A stretch of 64,000 nucleotides of DNA, from positions 124,001 to 188,000 of the forward strand of contig JACRPS010000008.1 in assembly GCA_016223085.1 (NCBI GenBank), in the 5' to 3' direction. The stretch comes from Chloroflexota bacterium. Lineage in GTDB: Bacteria > Chloroflexota > Anaerolineae > Aggregatilineales > Phototrophicaceae. The notes under the pieces were generated by a model. It was not told the origin of the DNA. It did no database searches and saw only the letters and a list, made by a program, of their open reading frames with translations. This document shows, in pieces, positions 19,711 to 29,312 of the stretch. Position numbers and translations under genes: made by a program. The first letter of the stretch is position 1, and each line of letters begins with the position of its first letter.

Positions 19711-20886
19711 TTATTGCTCGTCCAGCGTCTGCGCGAAGGCCAGCCCGAAACGTGCCGCTTTGTCCAGCGTGGCCGGTTCAAGATTGGCGGTCACGTCGCT
19801 GGTTTGATGCCAGTTAACCACAAAGCCATCGTCCCCTACGCCGACCAGACACAGGCCGCGATAGCCCCGACCACGCAGCGCGCCGACTTCTTCCAGAATC
19901 GTCATCGGCAGCCCTTTTACGCCCAACTCCGGGCAGCGCCGCGCCGTTTCCGCCGCCAGCGCCACCGACTCCGCATCCGGCGTATAGGTGCCGAAGCTGG
20001 ACAGACTGGAATGGCGCGTCACGTAGGCCAGCCTGCCCGCACCGACCAGTTCAAAATCGAAGAAATAAGCGTCCTGCAACTCGTCGCCGTAAGCATCGAG
20101 CAGCGCGTGTGTGCCCAGGCCGCCCACTTCTTCCGCGCCGGTAAACGCCAGCCATACGTCGGTATGCTGCAAGGGATGTGCCTTAAAGTAGCCGGCCAGC
20201 CCCAGCAGACAGGCAACAGCCGTCGCGTTATCGTTCGCGCCATCCACCCAGGGGCCTTGCTCGTCTGCGAATAGGAACGCCAGCGCGCCGGTGATGCCCA
20301 GCAGTGTCAGGCGGTAATCCGTTCTAAATGCCTGTCTGGGACCAACGGCGCGCAGCAGTTGGATCGCGCCGTTTAACGCCAGCCCGATGATACCGGCGGT
20401 GGTGGCTTCCTTCAGGAAGGGCTTCAACGAAGGGCTGAACGAGAGGCGGTGTTTGTTGGCATCCACGTGGCCGATAAACACCAGTTTATGACGTGGCTCA
20501 CCTGCCGCCGGAAGCCGTACCACCTGCGTGGCGCTTGGTCCCATCGGCGCCAGCGCCGCCAGCAGTGTGCGCTGCGACCGGGCAGTGGTGTGCACGGAAT
20601 AAGCCGCGTGCAGCGCCAGCAGGCCGCCCACCAGTCGCCCCAGCCGACCGGGCAGCAGATTGCCAGCCAGCGCCAGCGCCGGCGGCAGCATCATCGAATA
20701 ACTCCAGGTTTGCGGCGCTTCAAACGGGATGGTTTCCACCTCAGTGATGCCCATGTCCGCCAGCGCCTGCCGCACGGCATCGTGTGCCCACTGCTCGCGC
20801 GGTGTGCCCGCCGGGCGCGGGCCGATATCATCCGCCAGCGCGCGTACATAGCGCATTAACGTTTCAGCCAACAGCGTATCCGCCAT
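19711..20886 (-). CDS. M28-type zinc peptidase
   Basis: GPRPAGTPREQWAHD, VFIGHVDANK, GANDNATAVACLLGLAGYF, FTGAEEVGGLGTHAL. Confidence 0.85.
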   Translation of the reverse strand: MADTLLAETLMRYVRALADDIGPRPAGTPREQWAHDAVRQALADMGITEVETIPFEAPQTWSYSMMLPPALALAGNLLPGRLGRLVGGLLALHAAYSVHTTARSQRTLLAALAPMGPSATQVVRLPAAGEPRHKLVFIGHVDANKHRLSFSPSLKPFLKEATTAGIIGLALNGAIQLLRAVGPRQAFRTDYRLTLLGITGALAFLFADEQGPWVDGANDNATAVACLLGLAGYFKAHPLQHTDVWLAFTGAEEVGGLGTHALLDAYGDELQDAYFFDFELVGAGRLAYVTRHSSLSSFGTYTPDAESVALAAETARRCPELGVKGLPMTILEEVGALRGRGYRGLCLVGVGDDGFVVNWHQTSDVTANLEPATLDKAARFGLAFAQTLDEQ

Positions 20887-20955
20887 GAATCTTCGCTCCT
20901 ACAAAGCACAAAAGGCAAGGTCAGCCAGTGACCTTGCCTGATGATAATTCGGCTG

Positions 20956-21024
20956 TCAGCAATTAGCAATCAGCTATCAGCAAAAGCGGTCAAGCCAATG
21001 ACTGACGGCTAAAAGCGGACGGCT
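20956..21024. repeat. Heptad hairpin element H1
   Basis: TCAGCAA TTAGCAA TCAGCTA TCAGCAA ... ATGACTG ACGGCTA AAAGCGG ACGGCTG, 7-nt register; right arm roughly complementary. Confidence 0.85.
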
Positions 21025-21026
21025 GT

Positions 21027-21422
21027 TTACCGCTTGGTGTAGGTGGGCGCCTTGCGTGCGCGTTTGAGACCGGGTTTCTTCCGTTCCTTGGCGCGGGCGT
21101 CGCGGGTGAGGAACTTGCGTTCCTTCAACTGCGGCTTCAGTTCCGGGTCTACCAGAATCAGCGCGCGCGCCAGACCGAGCAGAATCGCGTCCCTCTGGCC
21201 GGTGACACCGCCGCCGGATACATGCACGCTGATGTCGTAGTTCTTCAGTTGACCCACGACCGACAGCGGCTCCAGCAGGATTTCCAGATCGCCAAAGCGG
21301 CGGATATAATCCGAACCGTCCTTGTCGTTAATCATGATGCTGCCCGTGCCGCCGGGGAACAGACGAACCCGCGCGGTGGCCGTTTTGCGACGGCCAATGC
21401 CTTCGTAATACTGTGCCGACAT
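21027..21422 (-). CDS. rpsI: 30S ribosomal protein S9
   Basis: YYEGIGRRKTATARVRLFPG...TRDARAKERKKPGLKRARKAPTYTKR. Confidence 0.98.
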   Translation of the reverse strand: MSAQYYEGIGRRKTATARVRLFPGGTGSIMINDKDGSDYIRRFGDLEILLEPLSVVGQLKNYDISVHVSGGGVTGQRDAILLGLARALILVDPELKPQLKERKFLTRDARAKERKKPGLKRARKAPTYTKR

Positions 21423-21435
21423 CTATCGCACCTTC

Positions 21436-21870
21436 CTAAAGCTCTAATACTTTCGGCTTCTGCGAGCCGTGCGGGTGTTCCGGCCCGGCGTACACTTTCA
21501 GCTTCTTCAGCATGTTCCGGCCCAGCGCGCCATCCGGCATCATGCCCTTCACTGCCGCCGTAATCACCCGTTCGGGGAAGCGCGCCAGTTGATTCCGCAG
21601 CGACACCGCCGACAGGCCACCCGGATAACCCGAATAGCGGTAGTAGAATTTCTCGTCCAGCTTGTTACCGGTGACCTGAATCTGCTCGCAGTTGATAACG
21701 ATCACATAGTCGCCGGTATCCAGATTGGGGGTATAGATGGGCTTGTGTTTCCCGCGCAGAATAGGCGCAATCTTCGCGGCGAGACGCCCCAGGTTTTGGC
21801 CTTTTGCGTCCACAATCCACCAGTCCCGCTGTATGTCCTTTTCTTTCGTTACATACGTTTTGCTAGGCAT
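21436..21870 (-). CDS. rplM: 50S ribosomal protein L13
   Basis: WWIVDAKGQNLGRLAAKIAPILRGKHKPIYTPNLDTGDYVIVIN. Confidence 0.98.
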   Translation of the reverse strand: MPSKTYVTKEKDIQRDWWIVDAKGQNLGRLAAKIAPILRGKHKPIYTPNLDTGDYVIVINCEQIQVTGNKLDEKFYYRYSGYPGGLSAVSLRNQLARFPERVITAAVKGMMPDGALGRNMLKKLKVYAGPEHPHGSQKPKVLEL

Positions 21871-21926
21871 GGTTTCTTATCCTTCTTGCGGGCGTCTCAC
21901 CCGCTGTCCTTCACACCATCATTCCC

Positions 21927-21955
21927 GTAGGGAAGGGTCTGAGACCCTCCCCTAC
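21927..21955. repeat. REP-like palindrome overlapping the truA stop codon
   Basis: GTAGGGAAGGGTCT-G-AGACCCTCCCCTAC; the minus-strand TAG stop of truA (21952..21954) is inside. Confidence 0.9.
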
Positions 21956-22716
21956 ACATTGTCCACTTCCTCGTACCGCACCGCTTCCAGTGTCAGGCCC
22001 TGCGGCGGCGCCAGCCGCTTCAGGCCAGACAGGTCGGCGCGGCGAAAATAGCTCTCAAAGTCGGCGACCGTCAGCCGCCCCTGACCGACGGCCACCAGCG
22101 CGCCGACCACCCGGCGCACCATATGCTGTAAAAAAGCGTTCGCCTCAATCCGGTACGACCACCACGTTCCGAACGGTGCGGGCTGCTGTGTCCACTCCGA
22201 CCGGTACACCGTGCGAACCGTGTTGTCACCGTGCGGCGGTCGGCCAAAAGCGGCAAAATCGTGTTCGCCGAGCAGCAGGGATGCCGCCTGCTGCATCGCC
22301 GCGCCGTCGAGTTCGCCCCGCACCTGCCACGCCCGGTGCCACAGCAGCGGCTGGCGCTGCGCGGTCTGCGCCACATCGTAGCGGTACAGCCGCGACCGGG
22401 CGCTGAAACGCGGGTGAAACCCCGGCGGCGCGGGCGACAGGTCCTGCAGGGCGATGTCCGGCGGCAGACTGGCGTTGACTGCCCGCAGCAGGGCTTCCGT
22501 ACCGTGCGACCATTCCACCTGAAAGCCTATCACCTGTCCGGTGGCGTGCACGCCGCTGTCCGTCCGCCCCGCGCCGATGACCGTCACCGGCTGGCCGGTC
22601 ACCTGGGCCAGCGCCTGCTCGACCACGCCCTGGATAGTCGGTCTGCCCTGGGCCTGGCGCTGAAAGCCCTCGTAGGCCGTGCCGTCGTAGGCCAACGTCG
22701 CGCGGTAGCGCATCAC
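21952..22716 (-). CDS. truA: tRNA pseudouridine(38-40) synthase TruA
   Basis: LAYDGTAYEGFQRQ, GAGRTDSGVHATGQV, RYRYDV-like LYRYDV, NAFLQHMVRRVVGAL. Confidence 0.97.
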   Translation of the reverse strand: MMRYRATLAYDGTAYEGFQRQAQGRPTIQGVVEQALAQVTGQPVTVIGAGRTDSGVHATGQVIGFQVEWSHGTEALLRAVNASLPPDIALQDLSPAPPGFHPRFSARSRLYRYDVAQTAQRQPLLWHRAWQVRGELDGAAMQQAASLLLGEHDFAAFGRPPHGDNTVRTVYRSEWTQQPAPFGTWWSYRIEANAFLQHMVRRVVGALVAVGQGRLTVADFESYFRRADLSGLKRLAPPQGLTLEAVRYEEVDNV

Positions 22717-22742
22717 CTTTACCCCGTATGCCGCAGGGATGC

Positions 22743-22770
22743 ACGGCGGTGCGCCCCTACACCTCTTTCG
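22743..22770. repeat. Decayed REP-like palindrome
   Basis: GCAGGGATGCAC-ggcg-GTGCGCCCCTAC. Confidence 0.55.
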
Positions 22771-22781
22771 GATGCAGGGGT

Positions 22782-23174
22782 TTAGGCTTCCTTGCGCTCG
22801 GTGAGTTCCAGCAGCACCATTTCGGCGGCGTCACCCTTGCGCGGCCCCAGCTTCAGGATGCGCGTGTAACCGCCGGCGCGGTTCTCAAAGCGCGGCGCGA
22901 TCTCGTTAAACAGCTTGCTCACCAGTTCGCGGTCGTTGTTCAACCGGCTGGCAGCGATGCGCTGGGCGTGGACCACGCGGTTCGGGTCGTCGTGCGCCCG
23001 GCTGCGCTTCGCCAGCGTAATCAACTTTTCCACATCGGCGCGGATGAAGTCCGCCTTGGCGCGGGTGGTTTTAATCCGTTCATGCTGCAGAAGTGCCGTT
23101 GCCAGGGACAGGCGAACCCGCTTGCGCGCGCCTTCGCTGCGCCCCAGTTTTTTGCCTCGTACACGGTGTCGCAT
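22782..23174 (-). CDS. rplQ: 50S ribosomal protein L17
   Basis: MRHRVRGKKLGRSEGARKRVRLSLATALLQHERIKTT. Confidence 0.97.
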   Translation of the reverse strand: MRHRVRGKKLGRSEGARKRVRLSLATALLQHERIKTTRAKADFIRADVEKLITLAKRSRAHDDPNRVVHAQRIAASRLNNDRELVSKLFNEIAPRFENRAGGYTRILKLGPRKGDAAEMVLLELTERKEA

Positions 23175-23183
23175 GGTGCGTCC

Positions 23184-24170
23184 TCACTCACTACTCAGGT
23201 TGGTTGTATATTCCACGTCATCGGCCAGATAGCCCTTGTCCTTGAGCTTGCTGACCAGCTCGTCCAGCGACTTCTCACCAAAGTTGCGGATGGCGAGCAT
23301 CGCGTCCGGCCCGCGCGCCAGCATGTCCAGCACATCGCCGATGGTAGTGATACCCGTGCGTTTGAGCGAGTTAAACACACGCACGCTCAGGTCGAGTTCC
23401 TCAATCGGCTTGTCGTACAGTTCCGGCTTGCGGCCATGCGTTTCATCTACTGCTTCCGCTGTGTCGGCAAGCTGCTCGTAGATCGATTCCACGCCGCCGA
23501 TGACGGTCAGGTGTTTCATCAGGATTTGCGCCGCCTGACTGAGCGCGTCTTCCGGGCGAACGGTGCCGTCCGTCCAGATTTCCATAATCAGCTTGTCGTA
23601 GTTGGTGCGCTGCCCCACGCGGGCGCGCTCCACGTCGAAGTTCACACGGCGAATCGGGCTGAAGATCGCATCCACCGGCAGTTCACCGATGGGCAGCCGC
23701 CCGCGTTCTTCCGCCGCGCTGTAGCCGCGCCCGGCCTGGACTTCAAACTCGATTTCCAGGTGTGCGTCCGGCGCATCCACCGTAAACAGGTACAGGTCGC
23801 TGTTGATGATTTCCACTTCCGGCGGAGGGATGATGTCCGCCGCCGTAACCGTCCCCGCGCCGCGATGTTCCAGCCGCATCCGCGCTGTTTCGCCCTCAAA
23901 CAGCTTCAGCCGAAGCTGCTTCACCTGCAAAATAAGCTGCGTCATGTCCTCGCGCACGCCGGGGATGGCGGAAAATTCGTGATGCACGTCGGACACGCGG
24001 ATGCTGGTCACCGCCGCGCCGGGCAAGGACGACAGCAGCACCCGCCGCAGCGCCGTCCCAAGCGTCAGCCCAAAGCCGCTTTCCAGCGGGCTGATGATAA
24101 AGCGCCCATAATTGCGCGAAGTCGCGTCGCCTTCGACCTTGTGCGGCAACACCATGTTATTCATGACCAC
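23184..24170 (-). CDS. rpoA: RNA polymerase subunit alpha
   Basis: GFGLTLGTALRRVLLSSLPGAAVTSIRVSDVHHEFS; CTD ELDLSVRVFNSLKRTGITTIGDVL. Confidence 0.98.
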   Translation of the reverse strand: MVMNNMVLPHKVEGDATSRNYGRFIISPLESGFGLTLGTALRRVLLSSLPGAAVTSIRVSDVHHEFSAIPGVREDMTQLILQVKQLRLKLFEGETARMRLEHRGAGTVTAADIIPPPEVEIINSDLYLFTVDAPDAHLEIEFEVQAGRGYSAAEERGRLPIGELPVDAIFSPIRRVNFDVERARVGQRTNYDKLIMEIWTDGTVRPEDALSQAAQILMKHLTVIGGVESIYEQLADTAEAVDETHGRKPELYDKPIEELDLSVRVFNSLKRTGITTIGDVLDMLARGPDAMLAIRNFGEKSLDELVSKLKDKGYLADDVEYTTNLSSE

Positions 24171-24203
24171 AGTCTGTTCCCCTCCGGGATTCCTACCACT
24201 AAC

Positions 24204-24297
24204 GAGTTCTCAGTTTACAGTTTTCAGTTGTTACTGTACCAATCAGGCATTCCAATAAATCTCTGACTGATAACTGATAACTGACAACTGATAACTA
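24204..24297. repeat. Heptad hairpin element H2
   Basis: TCAGTTT ACAGTTT TCAGTTG / ACTGATA ACTGATA ACTGACA ACTGATA; fills the rpsK-rpoA spacer. Confidence 0.9.
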
Positions 24298-24298
24298 C

Positions 24299-24703
24299 TT
24301 AGACGCGACGGCGCTTTGGCGGGCGGACACCGTTGTGCGGAACGGGCGTGACGTCGGTGATAGAGCGCACTTTGAGTCCGCTGCCCTGAATGGCGCGGAT
24401 CGCAGCCTCGCGGCCAGGTCCGGGGCCTTTGACGTAAATATCCACTTCCTGCATCCCATGCTGCTGCGCCACGTCGGACGCCGACTGGGCAGCCATTCGG
24501 GCGGCGTAGGGCGTGCTCTTGCGGCTGCCCTTAAAGCCGCTGGTGCCGGCGCTGGCCCACGCCACGACGTTGCCAAGCTGGTCGCTCATGGACACAATCG
24601 TGTTATTAAACGTGGCATGGATGTGCGCCTGCCCGTAAGGAATATTCTTGACGACTTTCTTGGTTGTGCGGCGAGCCGTCGTTTTCTTGGGTGTGCGTGC
24701 CAT
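24299..24703 (-). CDS. rpsK: 30S ribosomal protein S11
   Basis: [33 protein letters not shown]...[19 protein letters not shown]; start MARTPKK. Confidence 0.98.
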   Translation of the reverse strand: MARTPKKTTARRTTKKVVKNIPYGQAHIHATFNNTIVSMSDQLGNVVAWASAGTSGFKGSRKSTPYAARMAAQSASDVAQQHGMQEVDIYVKGPGPGREAAIRAIQGSGLKVRSITDVTPVPHNGVRPPKRRRV

Positions 24704-24828
24704 ACATTCCTCTCTACATGGCATTGGCGGGAAAACGCGCCCTGCCGAACAGGGCGCATTCATCCGCGTGCGTTTGGAATATCCAGGCCGGCCACCTGCC
24801 GGCCCTCATCGTTACAACTGGGCGTGGC

Positions 24829-25215
24829 TTACTTCTTGGTTGCGCCACGACGGCGGCCACGACCGGGAACGGTCTTGCGGACGCCACGACGGGTACGCGC
24901 GTTGGTACGGGTGCGCTGGCCGCGAACCGGCAGGTTGCGGCGGTGGCGCAAACCACGATAGCAGCCGATTTCCACCAGACGCTTGATATTGAGCTGCACC
25001 TCGCGGCGCAGATCACCTTCGGTGGTCAGCTTGCCCACTTCTTCACGCAGGCGCGCGATTTCATCCTCGGTGAGGTTGCGCACGCGCGTGTCCGGGTTGA
25101 CGCCGGTCGCTTCCAGGATATGTTTGCTGGTCGGGCGGCCAATCCCGTAGATATAGGTTAAGGCGATTTCCACTCGTTTGTCGCGGGGCAGGTCCACCCC
25201 TTCAATACGCGCCAT
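24829..25215 (-). CDS. rpsM: 30S ribosomal protein S13
   Basis: [34 protein letters not shown]...[24 protein letters not shown]. Confidence 0.98.
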   Translation of the reverse strand: MARIEGVDLPRDKRVEIALTYIYGIGRPTSKHILEATGVNPDTRVRNLTEDEIARLREEVGKLTTEGDLRREVQLNIKRLVEIGCYRGLRHRRNLPVRGQRTRTNARTRRGVRKTVPGRGRRRGATKK

Positions 25216-25237
25216 ATCTTTATGTCCCCTTCAGTGC

Positions 25238-25351
25238 CTAACCCTGGCGCTGCTTGTGCTTCGGATTGTCACAAATAATCATCACGTGCCCGTGACGCTT
25301 AATCACGCGGCACTTTGGGCAACGTTTCTTGACGGAAGCTGATACACGCAT
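25238..25351 (-). CDS. rpmJ: 50S ribosomal protein L36 (not in ORF track; 37 aa)
   Basis: Manual translation: [37 protein letters not shown]. Confidence 0.97.
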   Translation of the reverse strand: MRVSASVKKRCPKCRVIKRHGHVMIICDNPKHKQRQG

Positions 25352-25440
25352 GGCTCAAGATACCCTTTAGCTTTCTACAAGGCGTAAGATTTTACCCGAT
25401 TTTTATATCGGTGTCTACCGTTAATTTCGGCTATTGCTTC

Positions 25441-25470
25441 GGCAGGGGCGAGGCGCGCCTCGCCCCTGCC
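25441..25470. repeat. REP-like palindrome
   Basis: Perfect 30-nt GGCAGGGGCGAGGCG|CGCCTCGCCCCTGCC, ending 2 nt from the map stop codon. Confidence 0.88.
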
Positions 25471-25472
25471 GC

Positions 25473-26267
25473 CTACGGCAGCGTCAAAATGATCGGCTGG
25501 CTGTCCGTAATGGCAATCGTGTGCTCAAAATGCGCACACAACGACCGATCCACCGTGACCACCGTCCAGCCGTCCGACAGTTCGCGCAGGTCGTTGCGCC
25601 CGGCGATGACCATTGGTTCCAGCGCATAAGTCATGCCCACGTGCAGCGGCACGTTCTCCCAGCCGCGCCGTTTGCCGGCCTTCGGGCTGCGCGGCCACCA
25701 GTTGGGTACCTGCGGCTCCTCGTGCATGGCGCGGCCTACGCCGTGCCCGGTGTACTCCCGCGCCACGCTGTAACCCTGGCGCTCAACAAAGTTCTGCACC
25801 GCCAGCGCCACGCTGCGAATGTCGTTCGGCAGCACGGACGCACGGATGCCCACTTCCAGCGCCTTCTCGGTCACGTCCAGCAGCCGCTGCACGGCGGGCG
25901 GAATCGCGCCCACCGCCAGTGTCACCGCCGCATCGCCCACAAAGCCCTGGTAATGGCAGCCCGTGTCCAGACTGATGATGTCGCCCTCTTTGAGGATGCG
26001 GTTGGGGCTGGGGATGCCGTGTACCAGTTCGTTGTTAATGCTGGCGGTGATCGTCGCCGGGAAGTTCGGCGCGCCCTGCTTGGGATAGTTCAAAAACGCC
26101 GGCGTCGCGCCATGATCGCGGATGACTGTCTCCGCGATTTTATCCAGGTCGGCGGTGCTGATGCCCGGACGCACGGCCTCGCGCATGGCCTGATGAGCGC
26201 GGGCGACAATCCGCCCCGCCTCGCGCATGATGGCGATTTCATCCGGCGTTTTCAGATGTACGTTCAT
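25473..26267 (-). CDS. map: Type I methionine aminopeptidase
   Basis: KTPDEIAIMREAGRIVA, NELVHGIPSPNRILKEGDIISLDTG, GHGVGRAMHEEPQVPNW. Confidence 0.97.
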   Translation of the reverse strand: MNVHLKTPDEIAIMREAGRIVARAHQAMREAVRPGISTADLDKIAETVIRDHGATPAFLNYPKQGAPNFPATITASINNELVHGIPSPNRILKEGDIISLDTGCHYQGFVGDAAVTLAVGAIPPAVQRLLDVTEKALEVGIRASVLPNDIRSVALAVQNFVERQGYSVAREYTGHGVGRAMHEEPQVPNWWPRSPKAGKRRGWENVPLHVGMTYALEPMVIAGRNDLRELSDGWTVVTVDRSLCAHFEHTIAITDSQPIILTLP

Positions 26268-26272
26268 AGACC

Positions 26273-26339
26273 TTAGCTTTCAGCTTTCAGCCATCAGCTT
26301 TTCAGCTTGTTGCTGAACGCTGACTGCTGACTGCTGATC
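26273..26339. repeat. Heptad hairpin element H3
   Basis: TTAGCTT TCAGCTT TCAGCCA TCAGCTT / GCTGAAC GCTGACT GCTGACT GCTGATC between adk and map. Confidence 0.92.
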
Positions 26340-26342
26340 GCC

Positions 26343-27050
26343 TTACCTCACTGAATCAATCACTCGTTCGATCTCGCGGCTGACAGCCTCAATATCCTTC
26401 GAGGCGTCCACCCGCCTGACCAACCCCTTCTTCTCGAAATATTCGATCAGGGGCTGCGTCGTTTCCAGGTATGTATCAATCCGTTGGATGATGGCGTGCG
26501 CGCTGGCGTCGTCGGGACGGCGAATCAGCTTTTCGCCGGTGGCCTTCAGCGTCGCTTCCAGCCGGGGCGGGTACTGTTTGTTCGGGTCTTCGACAAACTG
26601 CCACTCAATGCCGTCGGCGTTCGAGTAGATGTTGTAACTCTCGCCGCTGGCGGACGTGATACGTCCGAACGCCCGCCGGAATGCCTGGTACAGATCGAGG
26701 TCGAGCAGCAGCACGGTGGTCAGCTTTTCGCCGCGCCCGGCCAGATACTGCTCCAGCCATTCGGCCTGTGCCGGCGTGCGCGGGTAGCCATCCAGAATCA
26801 CGCCGTTGGCGGCGTCCGGCTGCTCCAGCCGTTCGCGCACCACTTCGTTGGTGATCTCGTCCGAAACCAGTTTGCCCGACTTCATGATCTCCTGAATCTG
26901 CTGCGCCAGGGGATCGGTGCGGGTTTTCATCGCGCGGAACAGGTCGCCGGTGGATACGTGCGGGATGCCATAGTGGTCGCGGATAAACGCGGCCTGCACG
27001 CCCTTGCCCGCGCCCTGCACGCCCATCAAAATGATATATAGCCCTGCCAT
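26343..27050 (-). CDS. adk: Adenylate kinase
   Basis: LMGVQGAGKGVQAAFI, HVSTGDLFRAMK, GVILDGYPRTPAQAEWL. Confidence 0.93.
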   Translation of the reverse strand: MAGLYIILMGVQGAGKGVQAAFIRDHYGIPHVSTGDLFRAMKTRTDPLAQQIQEIMKSGKLVSDEITNEVVRERLEQPDAANGVILDGYPRTPAQAEWLEQYLAGRGEKLTTVLLLDLDLYQAFRRAFGRITSASGESYNIYSNADGIEWQFVEDPNKQYPPRLEATLKATGEKLIRRPDDASAHAIIQRIDTYLETTQPLIEYFEKKGLVRRVDASKDIEAVSREIERVIDSVR

Positions 27051-27113
27051 CTTAAGAATCGTTTCCTTCTTTGGAATGGTAGAGGTGGGCATATACTCAC
27101 CTCCACCAAACGT

Positions 27114-27183
27114 TTAGTTTTCAGTTTTCAGTCATCAGTCTTTTCTTATAACTGATAACTGACGACTGATGACTGACGACTAG
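27114..27183. repeat. Heptad hairpin element H4
   Basis: TTAGTTT TCAGTTT TCAGTCA TCAGTCT / ACTGATA ACTGACG ACTGATG ACTGACG ACTAG between secY and adk; runs into the secY TAG stop. Confidence 0.92.
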
Positions 27184-28496
27184 CTCATGAAGCCTTCGTA
27201 GTTGCGCATCACCAGTTGCGCTTCGATCTGGCGCATGGTGTCAATCACCACGCCGACGACGATGATAAGGCCAGAGCCGGACAGCACCATCGCGGCATTC
27301 ATGGTGTTGCCCACTGTTTCCAGCGGGAACAGCAGCCGGTTAATCAGGTCCACGATGCCCGGCACAATGGCAACTGCGCCCAGGAACAGCGCGCCGACCA
27401 GCGTGATTCGCCGCGTCACCCGCATGATGTACTCCTGCGTGCGCTTGCCGGGGCGGATGCCGGGGATAAACCCGCCGTTCCGCTGGAGGTTTTCCGATAG
27501 GTTTTGCTGCTGCACCATCACGTCAGTGTAGAGGAAGGTGAAGCCGACCACCAGCGCGAAGTAGGTAATCCAGTAGGCCGCGCCCTGGTGGTTGCCAAAC
27601 GTCTGCGTGATGGCATCCCCCACCGGGCCGGGCGGGAACAGGCTGGCGATGATGGCCGGGAAGGTGATGATGGACTGGGCGAAGATCAGCGGGATCATGC
27701 CGACCGCGTTCACCTTCGGCGGGATATGTGTTGTACCGCCGCCGTACTGCTTGCGGCCACGCACGCGCTTGCCGTACTGCACGGGCACGCGGCGCACGCC
27801 TTCGTAGATGTACACGATCACCACCACGCTCACCACCACAATGATGATGAACAGCAGCAGGTTGTACAGCGCCGGCTGCGTGCCGCTGGTCAAGAGCTGC
27901 ACCAGGCTGTTTGGCGCCTGCGCGACGATACCGGCGAAGATGATGATCGAAAGACCATTGCCGATACCCTGTTCAGTGATGAGTTCACCGAGCCAGATGG
28001 CAAACATCGTGCCGGCGGTCATGGTCGCCAGCACCGAGGCCGTCATCAGCAGGTTCGAACCGAAGCCGGGGATGATCGGCTGGCCGCCAAGCAGGTTGTA
28101 AATCTGAATCTGGCCGATGGACTGCAAAATCGCCATCGGGATGGCGAGGTAGTAGGTATACCGCTGCTGCTTCTCCTGGCCGCCCGGCTCTTTCAGCATC
28201 GCTTCCAGGCTGGGAATCAGCGGGGTCAGCAGCTGGATAATAATGGACGCCGTGATGTACGGGTACACACCGTTGGCGATAACGCTAAAGTTGCGCACCG
28301 CGCCACCGGAGAGCAGGTTCAGCACCCCCAGGATACCGCCCTGCTGGCTGGCGAACAGGGCTTCCAGCGCCGACGGGTTGACGCCGACGACCGGAACATG
28401 CGCCGCAAACTGGTACACCACCAGGATAAAGCCGGTGATGAGCAGCTTGTTCCGCACGTCGGGCAGGCGCCACGCATTCCGTAATGCTTCAATCAT
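27180..28496 (-). CDS. secY: Preprotein translocase subunit SecY
   Basis: RNKLLITGFILVVYQFAAHVPVVGVN, GIGNGLSIIIFAGI, NGGFIPGIRPGKRTQEYI. Confidence 0.98.
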   Translation of the reverse strand: MIEALRNAWRLPDVRNKLLITGFILVVYQFAAHVPVVGVNPSALEALFASQQGGILGVLNLLSGGAVRNFSVIANGVYPYITASIIIQLLTPLIPSLEAMLKEPGGQEKQQRYTYYLAIPMAILQSIGQIQIYNLLGGQPIIPGFGSNLLMTASVLATMTAGTMFAIWLGELITEQGIGNGLSIIIFAGIVAQAPNSLVQLLTSGTQPALYNLLLFIIIVVVSVVVIVYIYEGVRRVPVQYGKRVRGRKQYGGGTTHIPPKVNAVGMIPLIFAQSIITFPAIIASLFPPGPVGDAITQTFGNHQGAAYWITYFALVVGFTFLYTDVMVQQQNLSENLQRNGGFIPGIRPGKRTQEYIMRVTRRITLVGALFLGAVAIVPGIVDLINRLLFPLETVGNTMNAAMVLSGSGLIIVVGVVIDTMRQIEAQLVMRNYEGFMS

Positions 28497-28532
28497 AGAA
28501 ACGTGTCCTCACAAACTATTCGGGGTAATTAG

Positions 28533-28562
28533 GTAAGGGCGGGTTTTTAAACCCGCCCCTAC
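28533..28562. repeat. REP-like palindrome
   Basis: GTAAGGGCGGGTTT-TT-AAACCCGCCCCTAC between rplO and secY. Confidence 0.9.
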
Positions 28563-28573
28563 CGGGCACAACA

Positions 28574-29101
28574 TTACCCTTCACCATATAGCTTCGCCAG
28601 GTCTTCCTTCCGCATCCTGCGAATGGTAGCCTTCGCGCCCTTGATCCGCAGCGGGATAATCTCCGCCGCGCCACCCGCGCCGGTGATTTTTTCCTGCGCG
28701 CTCTTGGTAAAGCGGTGCGCCCGGACAGTCAGCTTTTTGCCGTCCAGTTCGCCGTTGCCCAGGATCACAACCGGCTGGTAGCGGTCGCGGATGAAGCCGA
28801 TGTCGTACAGCATGGCGGGGGTGACGGTCATGCCGTCCTCCAGCAGCGCCAGGTCTTCGATCTTCACTTCCTGGTACTCGATGCGGAACAGGTTGGTAAA
28901 ACCGCGCTTGAACGGCAGGCGGCGCACCAGCGGAAGCTGACCACCCTCGAAGTACGCGCCCTTGCGGCTGCTGCTGCCGCGCGCGCCCTGGCCCTTGATA
29001 CCACGACCAGCGTAGCGGCCCTTGTTCGAGCCGATACCACGCCCGTAGCGGATGCGTTTTCTCTTGGAACCCTTGGCGGGTTTCAGGTCATGCAGTTTCA
29101 T
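28574..29101 (-). CDS. rplO: 50S ribosomal protein L15
   Basis: [42 protein letters not shown]. Confidence 0.97.
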   Translation of the reverse strand: MKLHDLKPAKGSKRKRIRYGRGIGSNKGRYAGRGIKGQGARGSSSRKGAYFEGGQLPLVRRLPFKRGFTNLFRIEYQEVKIEDLALLEDGMTVTPAMLYDIGFIRDRYQPVVILGNGELDGKKLTVRAHRFTKSAQEKITGAGGAAEIIPLRIKGAKATIRRMRKEDLAKLYGEG

Positions 29102-29312
29102 GATTCACTTCCTCCACCGTAACCAGGTGACGGACCTTAAACAGCATCCCGCGCACCTGCGGTGTGTCCGGCACTTCTACCGTGTGCCGGATGCGGCGCA
29201 GGCCGAGCGAGCGCACGGTCGCGCGCTGGCTCTGTTCGTAGCCGATCAGGCTGCGCACCTGCGTCACCCGCAGCATCTTCTTCACTTCTGGCTGCTGCTG
29301 CTTCTTAGCCAT
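29088..29312 (-). CDS. rpmD: 50S ribosomal protein L30
   Basis: [49 protein letters not shown]. Confidence 0.95.
   Translation of the reverse strand: MAKKQQQPEVKKMLRVTQVRSLIGYEQSQRATVRSLGLRRIRHTVEVPDTPQVRGMLFKVRHLVTVEEVNHETA

Noticed and set aside
22728-24266. 512-aa plus-strand ORF antisense to rplQ/rpoA
   Set aside because: Antisense to highly conserved rpoA; no recognisable domain; typical high-GC shadow ORF.
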